Shown here: positions 25,009 through 33,521 of the stretch, piece by piece
Layout of the letters: each line of letters opens with the position of its first letter
How positions within the stretch are numbered: position 1 is the stretch's first letter
NCBI GenBank assembly: GCA_035373625.1
Contig: DAOSNS010000027.1
Coordinates: 6,146-70,145 of the forward strand
Direction of reading: 5' to 3'
Length of the DNA: 64,000 nucleotides
Origin: DSWT01 sp035373625
GTDB taxonomy: Bacteria > Chloroflexota > Anaerolineae > B4-G1 > SLSP01
The notes under the pieces: model-generated
What the model saw: the letters and a program-made list of their open reading frames with translations, nothing else
Database searches by the model: none
What the model was told of the DNA's origin: nothing
Translations under genes and position numbers: made by a program

Positions 25009-26505
25009 TCAACGGTCTGCTGCCGCGGGTCGGCGGATGCCTCCCTTGCGCCTTAGATTAAAGCCATACAAATAGATATCGGGAACGTGGATGCGTTGAT
25101 CTTGGGTGCGGCGCAAGATACCCAGCGACAGCAGGTGATCCAACAGCTTATCCGGGTCGGTAGAAGGGGGACGGTGTTCCATTGCCTGCCAATCAATTCC
25201 TTGCAAAATTTCAAGTAATTGTTGGCGCTGCATCGGCACCTTTTGCCCATCCAGTGGATCACGCAAGGCGGTCAACCACGGGTATTCTTCTTCCACCAAC
25301 TCTTTGATGCGCAGTTCAGAGACCTGCTTGATCGCTGCCGCAAACGACGTTGGCGAGAGAACCAGGTCACCGCTGCCGGAGCGTTCCCGTTCATATTGGG
25401 CGGCCAGGGCAAACAGGTTCAGCATCGAACGGGGTACGATCTCGCGGTTGGCATCCTGAAGATGATTGGGGGGCCATTCAAAGGTGCGGCCTTTGGTTGG
25501 CCCGGCGCCCATGAATTGCCCCATCATCTTTTCTACCACCTTTCGCAAATCATCTTCTTTGGGCCATGGGGCAGCGTAAATCCACCCCAGGCGGTCGCGC
25601 TGCTCGAAGCGCAGACCGGCTTGCTCAAGATACAAACGACATTCGTCGCCCTGATTGCCCCACAGCTTGAAAACAAGCTGATACAACTGGATGGGCGTCC
25701 AGATCAGCTCAAACTGATGCCCGGTCAATTTGGAGGCATCGGGGAAATTCAAAAACTCGGGGGCAAACAGGTCGCGGCGCAAGAAAATCTTAGGCCGGAT
25801 GCGTTGCCAGCGCCGCCACTGACCCAGCCAAAATTGCAAAAGCGCCTGGATCAGACTGCGTTTTTCATCCCATTCGACCGCCATAACATCCAAATCGTCA
25901 TAGGTGGCAAACAGGTAACGCTGCTGCTCGACCAAAAAACTATCCAGGCGATTCAAGGCCGTGTCCACGTCTTCCAGATGTTGCACCACCCCGATGTGCC
26001 AATCTGAAACCCTTTCCAGGTGACTCAAGGCACCGTGTAGGTCGGCGGGCAATTGTCGGCGCAGAAACTCTGCCGCCGGGGTTGTTGAACCGAGGATGCT
26101 CCCCACCAGCAAGCCACGCCAGAAATCCATCAGATCGGTGCGCGATTTACCCGCTGCAAACCGCTGCAAAATAGTTTCCCCTGGAAAATTGAGGCCGTGG
26201 ATGGTCCCGCGCGTGGTAAAGCCGGGCAACCACCAGCCCTCGGCGGCCCGCCCCTGGTAGCCCAAAATTTGTGGTCCTTGAGGTAAGTTGATGACCCGGA
26301 AGAGATGTGACTTGCCCGCCCCGCGCCCACCGGTGATCAAGAGGATATCGGGATCGAGGGCGTTCAGGTGTGTCTGGATCGGCAGTGTTCGCGGCAGCAA
26401 TTCGGTTTCGTCCACCATCTCGGCCTTGCCCATCGGCCGATCACTAACCAGACTGGCAATGGCGGCCAGACCGGACAACAAGGCGTCACGATTTTCTACC
26501 ATCAT
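25009..26505 (-). CDS. P-loop ATPase of a three-gene module
   Basis: A 498-residue protein with a Walker A motif GGRGAGKSH at about 59-67 and a Walker B-like stretch YLFATYDDLDV near residue 215. A helical region then includes FLRRDLFAPEF and IWTPIQLYQLV, the type of layout seen in KAP/STAND-like P-loop proteins. The C-terminal quarter looks like a winged-helix sensor (LLDHLLSLGILRR). Function unknown. Three start codons are possible (GTG 26508, ATG 26505, ATG 26502). ATG 26505 shares one base with the preceding stop. It is the last gene of a coupled operon with a ParA-like ATPase and a HEPN-like protein. The operon lies at a strand-switch boundary. Confidence 0.72.
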   Translation of the reverse strand: MMVENRDALLSGLAAIASLVSDRPMGKAEMVDETELLPRTLPIQTHLNALDPDILLITGGRGAGKSHLFRVINLPQGPQILGYQGRAAEGWWLPGFTTRGTIHGLNFPGETILQRFAAGKSRTDLMDFWRGLLVGSILGSTTPAAEFLRRQLPADLHGALSHLERVSDWHIGVVQHLEDVDTALNRLDSFLVEQQRYLFATYDDLDVMAVEWDEKRSLIQALLQFWLGQWRRWQRIRPKIFLRRDLFAPEFLNFPDASKLTGHQFELIWTPIQLYQLVFKLWGNQGDECRLYLEQAGLRFEQRDRLGWIYAAPWPKEDDLRKVVEKMMGQFMGAGPTKGRTFEWPPNHLQDANREIVPRSMLNLFALAAQYERERSGSGDLVLSPTSFAAAIKQVSELRIKELVEEEYPWLTALRDPLDGQKVPMQRQQLLEILQGIDWQAMEHRPPSTDPDKLLDHLLSLGILRRTQDQRIHVPDIYLYGFNLRRKGGIRRPAAADR

Positions 26506-27797
26506 CACACCGTTTCTCTCTGTAAATAAATGCCCATTTGACGGGCAAGTCGGACAAACGGACCGATAGGGCTTGTCAAGACGGTCTCTACGGCCTGCAA
26601 GTTGTTCACGTTGAGCAGGTCGTCGGTATAAAAGATGGGCAGACCATAGGGTGCGTCGTCGCGGTCAATATCGGGCATCGTCTCATCCTCACGATAATAC
26701 GCCGCCTGAAACAGATCAAACGCGCGTTGCCGGAACCGCTCGTTAGCCGCCGGATCGTAGCGGGTCGGCGTCGCCATCGCATGCACCAAGAACACTTCGC
26801 TGCGCCTGGCACGCATGCCCAAAATCGGCAGAACGACTCGGAATCCATCCCAACTTTGAGGGGTATCCAGGCCGAACAGCACATCCAGGTGACTCAAACC
26901 GTTCAGAGAGAGTCCCCCCAAGTCATGCAGGCCAGAACGAACATCAAGCAAAATAAAGTCGGGAGAATACTCGGCATGGATCTGACGCAGCAGATGCTTA
27001 AGAGGATTGTCTTGTTGGGTAACGAATTTTTCAAAATCCAGCCGCGCGATTTTGTCCAAAAAAGCGCCATTCAGTCGGCCGGCGGTGAACACATAAAGCG
27101 GCTGGCCCGTTTCACCGCTCCATTGAGTTTGTGTCACACTGTAAGGAGATAGCAAAGCCGGTTGTTGGTCTGCAAGCTGCACCTCAAGCAGGTAATCCAC
27201 CACCCCTTCTTCCGGCGGGTCAATCCCGGCCAGCAAAAGGCCGCCCAGTCCTGGTGCTTCCAGGTCAAGGTCAAGCACGGCCACTCGATGTCCGGCGCGG
27301 GACAAAAGGATGGCCACAGCCGCCAAAGCAGTAGTGCGTCCCACACCCCCCTTGAATGAGTAGAAAGAAACAATGGCCGGAGCATCCGGCTCATCAAGCG
27401 ACCAGGGGGGTTGGGCCTGGCTTAACAGCCATGACGACTTGGAAAAGGTACGCTCCAGTTTGTACCACTCAACTCCGGTGTGAGATGGCACGTCAAGCCA
27501 GCGTTCGCGCTGCGGTGATTCATCAATGGCTTCCTTGAGTGCCTCGTGTGCGCGGTCATGGCGATCTCCGGTTGGCCAGATTTGGCCACCCCAATACGGC
27601 CCCAAGGCTTGCTCCAACCGTTTTTTTAATGCCTCACGTTCAGCCTGGGAACAGGTTTGCCCGCTCTTGAACTTGAAGGCCAGGCGCACCCGCCCGTGCA
27701 AATCACGGATGAGCGTGACCGATTGCACCTTTGAAATCCAGGAGACAGATTCCACCACATTGACCGTTTGAGACAAGACTTGGTCAAAACGAATCAT
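26505..27797 (-). CDS. ParA/MinD-like ATPase with novel N-terminal domain
   Basis: A 430-residue SIMIBI-class ATPase. Residues 1-140 are an unrecognised domain. The deviant Walker A is SFKGGVGRTTA at about 148-157, followed by VAVLDLDLEAPGLGGLL and a Walker B-like FILLDVRSGLHDLGG. The KGGVGRT form differs from the usual KGGVGKT because arginine replaces the second lysine, while the signature lysine is kept. Such ATPases occur in bacterial signalling and conflict modules beside STAND and HEPN proteins. The ATG at 27797 overlaps the HEPN gene stop (ATGA) and has GGAGGT upstream, so it is preferred over a longer upstream frame. Confidence 0.78.
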   Translation of the reverse strand: MIRFDQVLSQTVNVVESVSWISKVQSVTLIRDLHGRVRLAFKFKSGQTCSQAEREALKKRLEQALGPYWGGQIWPTGDRHDRAHEALKEAIDESPQRERWLDVPSHTGVEWYKLERTFSKSSWLLSQAQPPWSLDEPDAPAIVSFYSFKGGVGRTTALAAVAILLSRAGHRVAVLDLDLEAPGLGGLLLAGIDPPEEGVVDYLLEVQLADQQPALLSPYSVTQTQWSGETGQPLYVFTAGRLNGAFLDKIARLDFEKFVTQQDNPLKHLLRQIHAEYSPDFILLDVRSGLHDLGGLSLNGLSHLDVLFGLDTPQSWDGFRVVLPILGMRARRSEVFLVHAMATPTRYDPAANERFRQRAFDLFQAAYYREDETMPDIDRDDAPYGLPIFYTDDLLNVNNLQAVETVLTSPIGPFVRLARQMGIYLQRETV

Positions 27798-28198
27798 TGA
27801 GGTACCTCCGGGAGCAGACCATCCAGGACCATCCCAATCAAAACTTTTCGAGCTATCTCGTCGGCTTGTTGGACCATCCGACAAAATTCAGGCTTGCACT
27901 GCGGAGCTGTGGTTTCATATCGCTGTTCGGTACTCCAACCGTCCACTCCGCCTTCAACGCGGTAACGGGCATTCTCCGGCGTCAACACCAGAGCCAGAGC
28001 CAGGGCATCTCGGCTCAATGTCGTGAGGCTGTGACCAAGACCTCGTACATTTGGCAAAGAGCTGGCCTGGAATAAGGCCTTGAACGAACACTCGGCGACA
28101 TAACCGGCCAGGTAAGCCGCTTCTTGCCAGCGATTGGACAGCGATAGAAACTCGACATTGTCCCAATGTCGTGCTGCTGCTGACGGATAGTCTTCCAT
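27794..28198 (-). CDS. HEPN-domain-like protein
   Basis: A 134-residue helical protein. RWQEAAYLAGYVAECSFKAL and a following GHSLTTLSR and YRVEG region match the layout of HEPN proteins, which are frequently RNases or scaffolds in defence and toxin modules. The catalytic R(x4-6)H of active HEPN RNases is not evident, so it may be a non-catalytic member. The ATG at 28198 has AGAGGAG upstream. It is the first gene of the operon, about 65 bases downstream of a strong promoter, and is coupled to the ParA-like gene by a four-base overlap. Confidence 0.65.
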   Translation of the reverse strand: MEDYPSAAARHWDNVEFLSLSNRWQEAAYLAGYVAECSFKALFQASSLPNVRGLGHSLTTLSRDALALALVLTPENARYRVEGGVDGWSTEQRYETTAPQCKPEFCRMVQQADEIARKVLIGMVLDGLLPEVPQ

Positions 28199-28273
28199 GT
28201 CACTCCTCTTACTGTACTGTGAGGACAGAGCTGCAAATCTGTCAAGCAAACGGCAAGTTCTATTTAACCTGGT

Positions 28274-28302
28274 ATTATCGCCCCGCACAAAGAAACTGTC
28301 AA
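28274..28302 (-). promoter_or_regulatory. near-consensus promoter of the HEPN/ParA/ATPase operon
   Basis: On the minus strand TTGACA (28302-28297), a 17-base spacer and GATAAT (28279-28274) give a near-perfect housekeeping promoter. The start codon is about 75 bases downstream. Nothing else is seen in the 208-base gap 28199-28406. Confidence 0.72.
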
Positions 28303-28406
28303 CACGTGCTAACTTACGATAAAAGGCTGTCAATTGTTCGCCGCCGACCTTCTATCGCTGTTTGTCGGTCAATCCTATCCGCTTTCTTGCTCAATGCATG
28401 AGCGTT

Positions 28407-29759
28407 TCACAAGTAAGATCTCAACCCCATCGCCGCCAACATCTCCGCGTTGCTTTTGAATTTGAACAGTTCCACGCCCAACTCGGCGGCCTTTTGCTGC
28501 TCGATGGCTTCCAGACGCTGCCAGTCTTCCTTGCGCACCAGGGGTTTGTGGAGTTGCGTCAGCCGCGCCGCGAGTTTCTCCGCCGCAGCCGGATCGAAGC
28601 CGGGTGACTCGCCGATGTAACGCATGATGGCTTCCACGCAGTTGCCGGCGTCTTTGCGTGCCAGTCCCACCTGGCCCTTGCTGGCTTTGCGCGCCCATCC
28701 GGCAACAAAAACCCCTTCGATCGGCGTATTGGTCTGGGGATCGAACACCTCGTAACTTTCACCATCCACCGGATAGCGCGGCGTGGGGTTCTTGACGAAC
28801 TCGCTGCCCTGCACCGGCAGGCCAAAACATTCGCTCACCTTGTCGCCGATGCAGAAGATGACGGTATCCACATCCAGTACGCGCTGAGTATCGAGACGCC
28901 GCGCGCGCGTTTCGCCGTTTTCCTGTAAGACGAGTTCGGTATCATCCACTTCCAGCCCGGCAACGCCCCCCTCGGCGTTCGCCAGGATGCGGCGCGGGGA
29001 TGAGAGGAAACGAAAACGGATGCGCGTCGCGGAGACCGGCTCCAGTGCTCGGCGCGATAGCGCCGAGAGGATGAAGTTTTTGGCCTCGTCGGGGTCTTGC
29101 CCCACCGCGCGTACCCGATCCGCCACCCGCACAATTTCGGCATCCAGGTCTTCCAGGTCGAAGTTGCGCGCAATGTACTCCATCTCCTGCCGGGTGAATT
29201 TGACCTCGGCCGGCCCGCGCCGTGCCACCGCGATGATCTCATCCACACGCACATCGCGGGTGAGCCAGTGGGCGATGTCGGCCATCACGTTGCCCACACC
29301 GATCAACGCCACGCGCTTGCCGATGGTGAATTCCTGCTCGCTGAACGGTGGCAGATTGTTGTAGTGGTAAAGCAGCGGTTTGGAGTGATACACGCCTTTC
29401 AGATCTTCGCCGGGCAGGCCGAGCCATTTGGTTCCCTGTGCCCCCACGGCAACCATGATGGCGGCGAACCCCATCTGCCGCAGTTCTGCCAGCGTCACGT
29501 CGCCGTCTTCCTCCACGCTGACGTTGCCGTAATAAGTGATGTCCGGCGAGGCCAGAATTTTGCGGAATTGCTTGCGCAGTCCCTCTTTGATGCTGTACTT
29601 GTCGTAGTAGATGCCGTACTCGGCCAGACCGCCGGGTTTGATGTCGCGATTGAGCAGCACGACGCGCGCGCCATGCTCAACGAGGCTGCCGGCGCCAAAC
29701 AACCCCGCCGGCCCCGCGCCGATAACGGCCACAACGGGTTTTGCGTGTTCTTCGGTCAT
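28407..29759 (-). CDS. FAD-dependent ferredoxin-NADP reductase, adrenodoxin-reductase type
   Basis: A 450-residue flavoprotein. The N-terminal FAD loop is VVAVIGAGPAGLFGAGSL, a second dinucleotide loop is VALIGVGNVMADIAHWL, and VARRGPAEVKFT matches the NADP-binding arginine motif of adrenodoxin reductase and mycobacterial FprA. GVFVAGWARK(A)SKGQVG is the C-terminal FAD-contact motif. These enzymes pass electrons between NADPH and ferredoxin. It could alternatively be a small-subunit-like glutamate synthase relative, but it lacks that enzyme's N-terminal Fe-S cysteines. It stands alone upstream of folD, with a 173-base gap. Confidence 0.85.
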   Translation of the reverse strand: MTEEHAKPVVAVIGAGPAGLFGAGSLVEHGARVVLLNRDIKPGGLAEYGIYYDKYSIKEGLRKQFRKILASPDITYYGNVSVEEDGDVTLAELRQMGFAAIMVAVGAQGTKWLGLPGEDLKGVYHSKPLLYHYNNLPPFSEQEFTIGKRVALIGVGNVMADIAHWLTRDVRVDEIIAVARRGPAEVKFTRQEMEYIARNFDLEDLDAEIVRVADRVRAVGQDPDEAKNFILSALSRRALEPVSATRIRFRFLSSPRRILANAEGGVAGLEVDDTELVLQENGETRARRLDTQRVLDVDTVIFCIGDKVSECFGLPVQGSEFVKNPTPRYPVDGESYEVFDPQTNTPIEGVFVAGWARKASKGQVGLARKDAGNCVEAIMRYIGESPGFDPAAAEKLAARLTQLHKPLVRKEDWQRLEAIEQQKAAELGVELFKFKSNAEMLAAMGLRSYL

Positions 29760-29932
29760 GGGTTCCTCCCCTGGCTGGAATTGGGATCAGTTGAGGGGCT
29801 ATTATAGCACACGTCGCCAGAAGTGCCCATTATGGGCGGGGCTTTATCTTCCGCTAAATGCCCAAATTCCTTTGTGTAACGGTACTTGTGTGGATTGAGG
29901 ACATTCTGTTTTCGACGGCCTGACCGTATCGT

Positions 29933-30808
29933 TTATTTGAGTGTTCGCTTTGCGCTGGTGACTGTATTCTTCAGCAACATCGCAATCGTCATCGGGCCGA
30001 CGCCGCCGGGGACGGGGGTGAGCCAGCCGGCGACTTCTTTCACGGCCTCGAAGTCCACATCGCCGACAAGGCGATAGCCGCGCTTGACGCCTGGATCGTC
30101 CACGCGGTTGATGCCCACGTCAATGACGACGGCGCCGGGCTTCACCCAATCTGCCTTCACCATCTCCGCGCGGCCTACCGCCGCCACGAGGATGTCGGCG
30201 CGGCGGGTGATCGCGGGCAGGTCCCGGCTGCGCGAGTGACAAATCGTCACCGTGGCGTCGCGCTTGAGCAACAGCATCGAAACCGGCAGGCCGACGATGT
30301 TGCTGCGCCCTAACACCACCGCCTCTTTGCCCGCGATGGGTAATCCCATACGGTCGAGCAGTTCGATCACGCCCGCGGGCGTGCAGGGCGCGAACAGTGC
30401 TTCGCGGCCCTTCATCGCCAGCCGTCCGATGTTGATGGGATGGAAGCCGTCCACATCCTTTGTCAGGCTGATGGCGCTGAGGATGGCCTCTTCGTTCAGG
30501 TGATCGGGCAGGGGAAGTTGCACGAGGATGCCGTGGATCGCCGGATCGGCGTTGAGGGCCTGCACCAGCCGTTCGACTTCCTCTTGTGTGGCGTCGGCGG
30601 GCAATTCGTGCCCTACTGAGTGGATGCCGATTTCGCCGCAGCGTTTCTGCTTCATGCGCACGTAGGTTTGGGAGGCAGGGTTATCGCCGACGAGCACCGT
30701 CGCCAGCCCGGGGGTCACCCCTCGTTCTTTCAGCGCTGCGACCTCCTGCGCCAGTTCTTCATGGATCTTCTGAGCGATTGCGTTGCCGTCAATCAATTGT
30801 GCTGTCAT
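29933..30808 (-). CDS. folD: bifunctional methylene-THF dehydrogenase/cyclohydrolase
   Basis: A 291-residue FolD enzyme that interconverts 5,10-methylene-, methenyl- and 10-formyl-tetrahydrofolate with NADP. The catalytic YVRMKQK (YxxxK) follows VGDNPASQT. The signatures VQLPLPDHLNEEAIL and the nucleotide loop VVLGRSNIVGLPVSMLLL are intact, and the end PGGVGPMTIAMLLKNTV is typical. Length is usual. Upstream is a poorly resolved gap of about 85 bases, followed by leuD on the same strand. Confidence 0.96.
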   Translation of the reverse strand: MTAQLIDGNAIAQKIHEELAQEVAALKERGVTPGLATVLVGDNPASQTYVRMKQKRCGEIGIHSVGHELPADATQEEVERLVQALNADPAIHGILVQLPLPDHLNEEAILSAISLTKDVDGFHPINIGRLAMKGREALFAPCTPAGVIELLDRMGLPIAGKEAVVLGRSNIVGLPVSMLLLKRDATVTICHSRSRDLPAITRRADILVAAVGRAEMVKADWVKPGAVVIDVGINRVDDPGVKRGYRLVGDVDFEAVKEVAGWLTPVPGGVGPMTIAMLLKNTVTSAKRTLK

Positions 30809-30894
30809 GGGTTATGCTCCTTATAGAAATGGGAAACGAATCATAAGAAATGAATAAGGGGAAATGGGTAAGGGGTCAGGGCAGGCTAAACTTT

Positions 30895-31401
30895 TTACTC
30901 ACACCTGTTTACCCCCAACACTTGCTTTGTATACGGAATCAAGCCGCCTGCTTCAAGGATGGCCATCACCTCCGGTGGGAAGGGGGGGAAGGTGTAGGTG
31001 GCGCGTGGCGTGGTGACCGTACCGGCGGCGAAGTCAATCGTGATTTCGTCGCCGGATTCAACGCTGTCCACGGCGTCACAGGTGACGATGGGCAATGCGT
31101 AGTTGATGGCGTTGCGAAAGTAGATGCGCGCGAAGCTGCGCGCCACAATCGCACCCACGCCGGCCTCTTTAAGGCATACCACCGCCTGCTCGCGGGAGCT
31201 GCCACAGCCCCAGTTCTTCCCCGCCACGATGATGTCACCGGGCCGCACGTTCGCCACAAACGTCGGATCGAGGTCTTCAAGCGCGTGCTTTGCCATCTCC
31301 GCCGGATCGGTGAGACTGTAGGTGTACTTGCCGGGGAAGATGACATCGGTGTTGACATCGTCACCGTACTTCCAGACGCGACCGGTAATTTTAGTCTGCA
31401 T
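30895..31401 (-). CDS. leuD: 3-isopropylmalate dehydratase small subunit
   Basis: A 168-residue aconitase-family swivel subunit that works with LeuC to isomerise 2- and 3-isopropylmalate in leucine synthesis (or a homoaconitase-type reaction). It opens MQTKITGRVWKYGDDVNTDV and carries the invariant GKNWGCGSSREQA and RSFARIYFRNAINYALPI. The ATG at 31401 has AAGGAG seven bases upstream, so a longer frame beginning at 31440 is not used. It is separated from leuC by a small broken frame (31391-31543). Confidence 0.92.
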   Translation of the reverse strand: MQTKITGRVWKYGDDVNTDVIFPGKYTYSLTDPAEMAKHALEDLDPTFVANVRPGDIIVAGKNWGCGSSREQAVVCLKEAGVGAIVARSFARIYFRNAINYALPIVTCDAVDSVESGDEITIDFAAGTVTTPRATYTFPPFPPEVMAILEAGGLIPYTKQVLGVNRCE

Positions 31402-31543
31402 TGCGACTCTCCTTGTAACGCTGTGTGGCTTCCCGGGCATCGGATAACACTTTGTGCCACGGTTTGAGCACGTCAGTTTCCAGCCGTTCGAGCTGTTCTC
31501 AATCTATGAAAATGTCGTACTCCCGCATCAAGTCTTCCGGCAT
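31391..31543 (-). pseudogene. small frame with an in-frame TGA between leuC and leuD
   Basis: Two bases after the leuC stop an ATG at 31543 opens MPEDLMREYDIFID, then a TGA (31501-31499), then the same frame goes on EQLERLETDVLKPWHKVL and beyond to a TAA that overlaps the leuD start. If the TGA were TGG, the whole is a 50-residue charged helical protein placed exactly between two subunit genes. This is either a recently broken gene, a sequencing error or a translated short peptide. Function unknown. Confidence 0.45.
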
Positions 31544-31545
31544 AT

Positions 31546-32820
31546 TTATCTCTTACGCGGATCCGCAATCACCCCCGCCAGCGCCGATGCGGCTACGGTC
31601 GCCGGACTTCCCAGGTAGGTGAAGGCGTCCTTCGATCCCATGCGCCCCTTAAAGTTGCGGTTTGCCGTCGAGATCGTCACTTCGCCGGGGGCCATGCAGC
31701 CTTCGTGCGCGCCCAGGCAGGGACCACAGCCCGGGTTGAGCAGCGTCGCGCCTGCCGCCACCAGGTCGGCGATGATGCCGCGCTCGATGGCCGCCAGCAA
31801 GACTTCACGGGACGCCGGCAGCACCAGCAGCCGCACGCCCGGCGCGATGTGGTTGTCACGCAGGATCTCCGCCGCAACTTCCAGGTCTTCAAGCCGTCCG
31901 TTGGTGCACGTGCCGATGAGCGCCTGATCAATTTTTACCCCGGTGACTTCTGTGATCGGCACGACGTTGTCTACGGTGTGCGGTTTGGCGACGTGTGGCG
32001 CGAGGTCGCTCACATCGTATTCAATGACGCGGGCGTATGTGGCGTCCGGGTCACTGCGAAATTCGGTAGCCCAACGGCGCAGCGTTTCTATATCCCAGGG
32101 TGTGCGGCCAGCCAGCCATGCCAATGTCGTTTCATCCGCCTCGACGACGGCGTTCTTGGCCCCCATCTCGGCGGCCATGTTGCACAGCACCATCCGCCCG
32201 GCAATGCTCATAGTGCGGATCGCCTCCCCCGTGAATTCCACAGAGCAATAATCGGCCCCATCGGCGCGCAGGTCACCGATGATGCGCAGTATCACGTCTT
32301 TAGCGGAAACGCGCGGGGGCAGCGTGCCGTTGAGGACGATGCGCAGCGTCTCCGGCACACGCAGCCAAATCGTACCGGTGGCCATCACGGCAGCAGCCTC
32401 GGTGCGCCCGATGCCCGCCGCGAACGCACCGAACGCGCCGTGCGTCGGTGTGTGCGAATCGCTGCCGACGATCACCGCGCCGGGCCAGGCGTGCCCTTTC
32501 TCCGGCAAGACTTGATGGCAGATGCCCTCACCGATGTCGTAGAATGACTCGATGCCCTGTTCGGCCACGAACGCGCGCGTTGCCTTGTGGCTGATGGCAT
32601 ACGTCTCGTTGGCGGCCGGCGTCACGTGGTCCAGCACGATAACGTGCATGGCGGGATCGGCAACTTTGGTGACACCGATCTCGCGGAATTTGCGCGCAAT
32701 GTCCGATGTGTTGTCGTGGGTGAGCAGTTTATCGGGCCGTACCGTCACAATCTGTCCCGGCACGACGCTTTCCAGGCCGGCTTTGCGGGCGAGCACTTTT
32801 TCAGCGAAGGTGTGTCCCAT
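31546..32820 (-). CDS. leuC: 3-isopropylmalate dehydratase large subunit
   Basis: A 424-residue aconitase-family protein of the shorter LeuC2/homoaconitase type. Iron-sulphur ligands are visible in LIGTCTNGR and in NPGCGPCLGAHEG, and the substrate-site segment GSDSHTPTHGAFGAFAAGIG is intact. With LeuD it makes the leucine-pathway isomerase or a homoaconitase-like dehydratase. The ATG at 32820 is only three bases from the stop of the HicA-like gene upstream, so it is probably transcribed with the toxin-antitoxin pair. Confidence 0.93.
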   Translation of the reverse strand: MGHTFAEKVLARKAGLESVVPGQIVTVRPDKLLTHDNTSDIARKFREIGVTKVADPAMHVIVLDHVTPAANETYAISHKATRAFVAEQGIESFYDIGEGICHQVLPEKGHAWPGAVIVGSDSHTPTHGAFGAFAAGIGRTEAAAVMATGTIWLRVPETLRIVLNGTLPPRVSAKDVILRIIGDLRADGADYCSVEFTGEAIRTMSIAGRMVLCNMAAEMGAKNAVVEADETTLAWLAGRTPWDIETLRRWATEFRSDPDATYARVIEYDVSDLAPHVAKPHTVDNVVPITEVTGVKIDQALIGTCTNGRLEDLEVAAEILRDNHIAPGVRLLVLPASREVLLAAIERGIIADLVAAGATLLNPGCGPCLGAHEGCMAPGEVTISTANRNFKGRMGSKDAFTYLGSPATVAASALAGVIADPRKR

Positions 32821-32823
32821 AGC

Positions 32824-33114
32824 CTACTCCTCGTCGTCCTCTACGATGAAACCTTTGGCTTTCAAAATAGCAATATACCCATCACGGCTAAGTGGACAGT
32901 CTTTCAAAGCTATGAAATCGGCCAGACTTAATTTCAATTGCCCTCGCAATTTGTGTACCACACTGAGAGGGATATCACCCTGTCCAAAAGAGACACGGGT
33001 TTTAAGAATTTTGCGCCCTTTATAGACAAACCAGCCAATCGTATGATGGGTAGAGCGTACTTCTAATTCCAACTTATCGAAGATACGTTGCACCTCCCGT
33101 TTTTTGAGTTGCAT
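32824..33114 (-). CDS. putative HicA-like toxin or TA partner
   Basis: A 96-residue protein. The core KTRVSFGQGDIPLSVVHKL and LSLADFIALKDCPLSRDGYI resembles a frequent small partner of HicB-like proteins. Start ATG at 33114 is preceded by GGAGGAG and shares one base with the stop of the partner gene (TAATG). It lies immediately upstream (three bases) of leuC. A longer start at 33156 would overlap the partner by 43 bases and is less likely. The toxin/antitoxin roles are inferred from family likeness. Confidence 0.6.
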   Translation of the reverse strand: MQLKKREVQRIFDKLELEVRSTHHTIGWFVYKGRKILKTRVSFGQGDIPLSVVHKLRGQLKLSLADFIALKDCPLSRDGYIAILKAKGFIVEDDEE

Positions 33115-33455
33115 TATCTCCTCCGCTGAATAATGGTTTGGAGATGACTCCACCATTTCTGAGGTAATGGTCCTAACCGTTCTGTATCCTCTGACAAGTC
33201 TTCATACAGGTTCACTAATTCCTGACGTAAATCATCCAAAGCCTCGTATTCGGTGTCGCCATACCCATACGATTCTGTAGCATAGTAATTAGCAATGACA
33301 ATATCTCCCTCAGTTTCTATAAAGACAGGAATTGGACGTAAAAGTTGCAAGTCTTTATGAAGCAAGTCTTCCAGATAGATTGTTTTTTGCTGAGCGAGTT
33401 GCGTCAATGTCGTTTTAACAATATCACGGATAACATTTTCTGTTACAACTTCCAT
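33114..33455 (-). CDS. HicB-like antitoxin-type protein
   Basis: A 113-residue protein. PIPVFIETEGDIVIANYYA and GDTEYEALDDLRQELVNLYE are the HicB-type partially degraded RNase H fold signature, and LGPLPQKWWSHLQTII follows. It precedes and is coupled to the 96-residue partner. The ATG at 33455 has AAAGGA upstream and is preferred to 33482. It lies about 70 bases from the phosphoglucomutase gene on the same strand. Confidence 0.68.
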   Translation of the reverse strand: MEVVTENVIRDIVKTTLTQLAQQKTIYLEDLLHKDLQLLRPIPVFIETEGDIVIANYYATESYGYGDTEYEALDDLRQELVNLYEDLSEDTERLGPLPQKWWSHLQTIIQRRR

Positions 33456-33521
33456 CGCGTTTTTTCCTTTACTAGTCAACAACAGGGGACTGTTTCATGC
33501 TGTTCCATCCACGCCATCGTC

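Noticed and set aside
27794..28333. Longer start for the HEPN-like gene at 28333
   Set aside because: That start would lie upstream of the strong promoter at 28274-28302, whereas ATG 28198 has a good ribosome binding site downstream of it.
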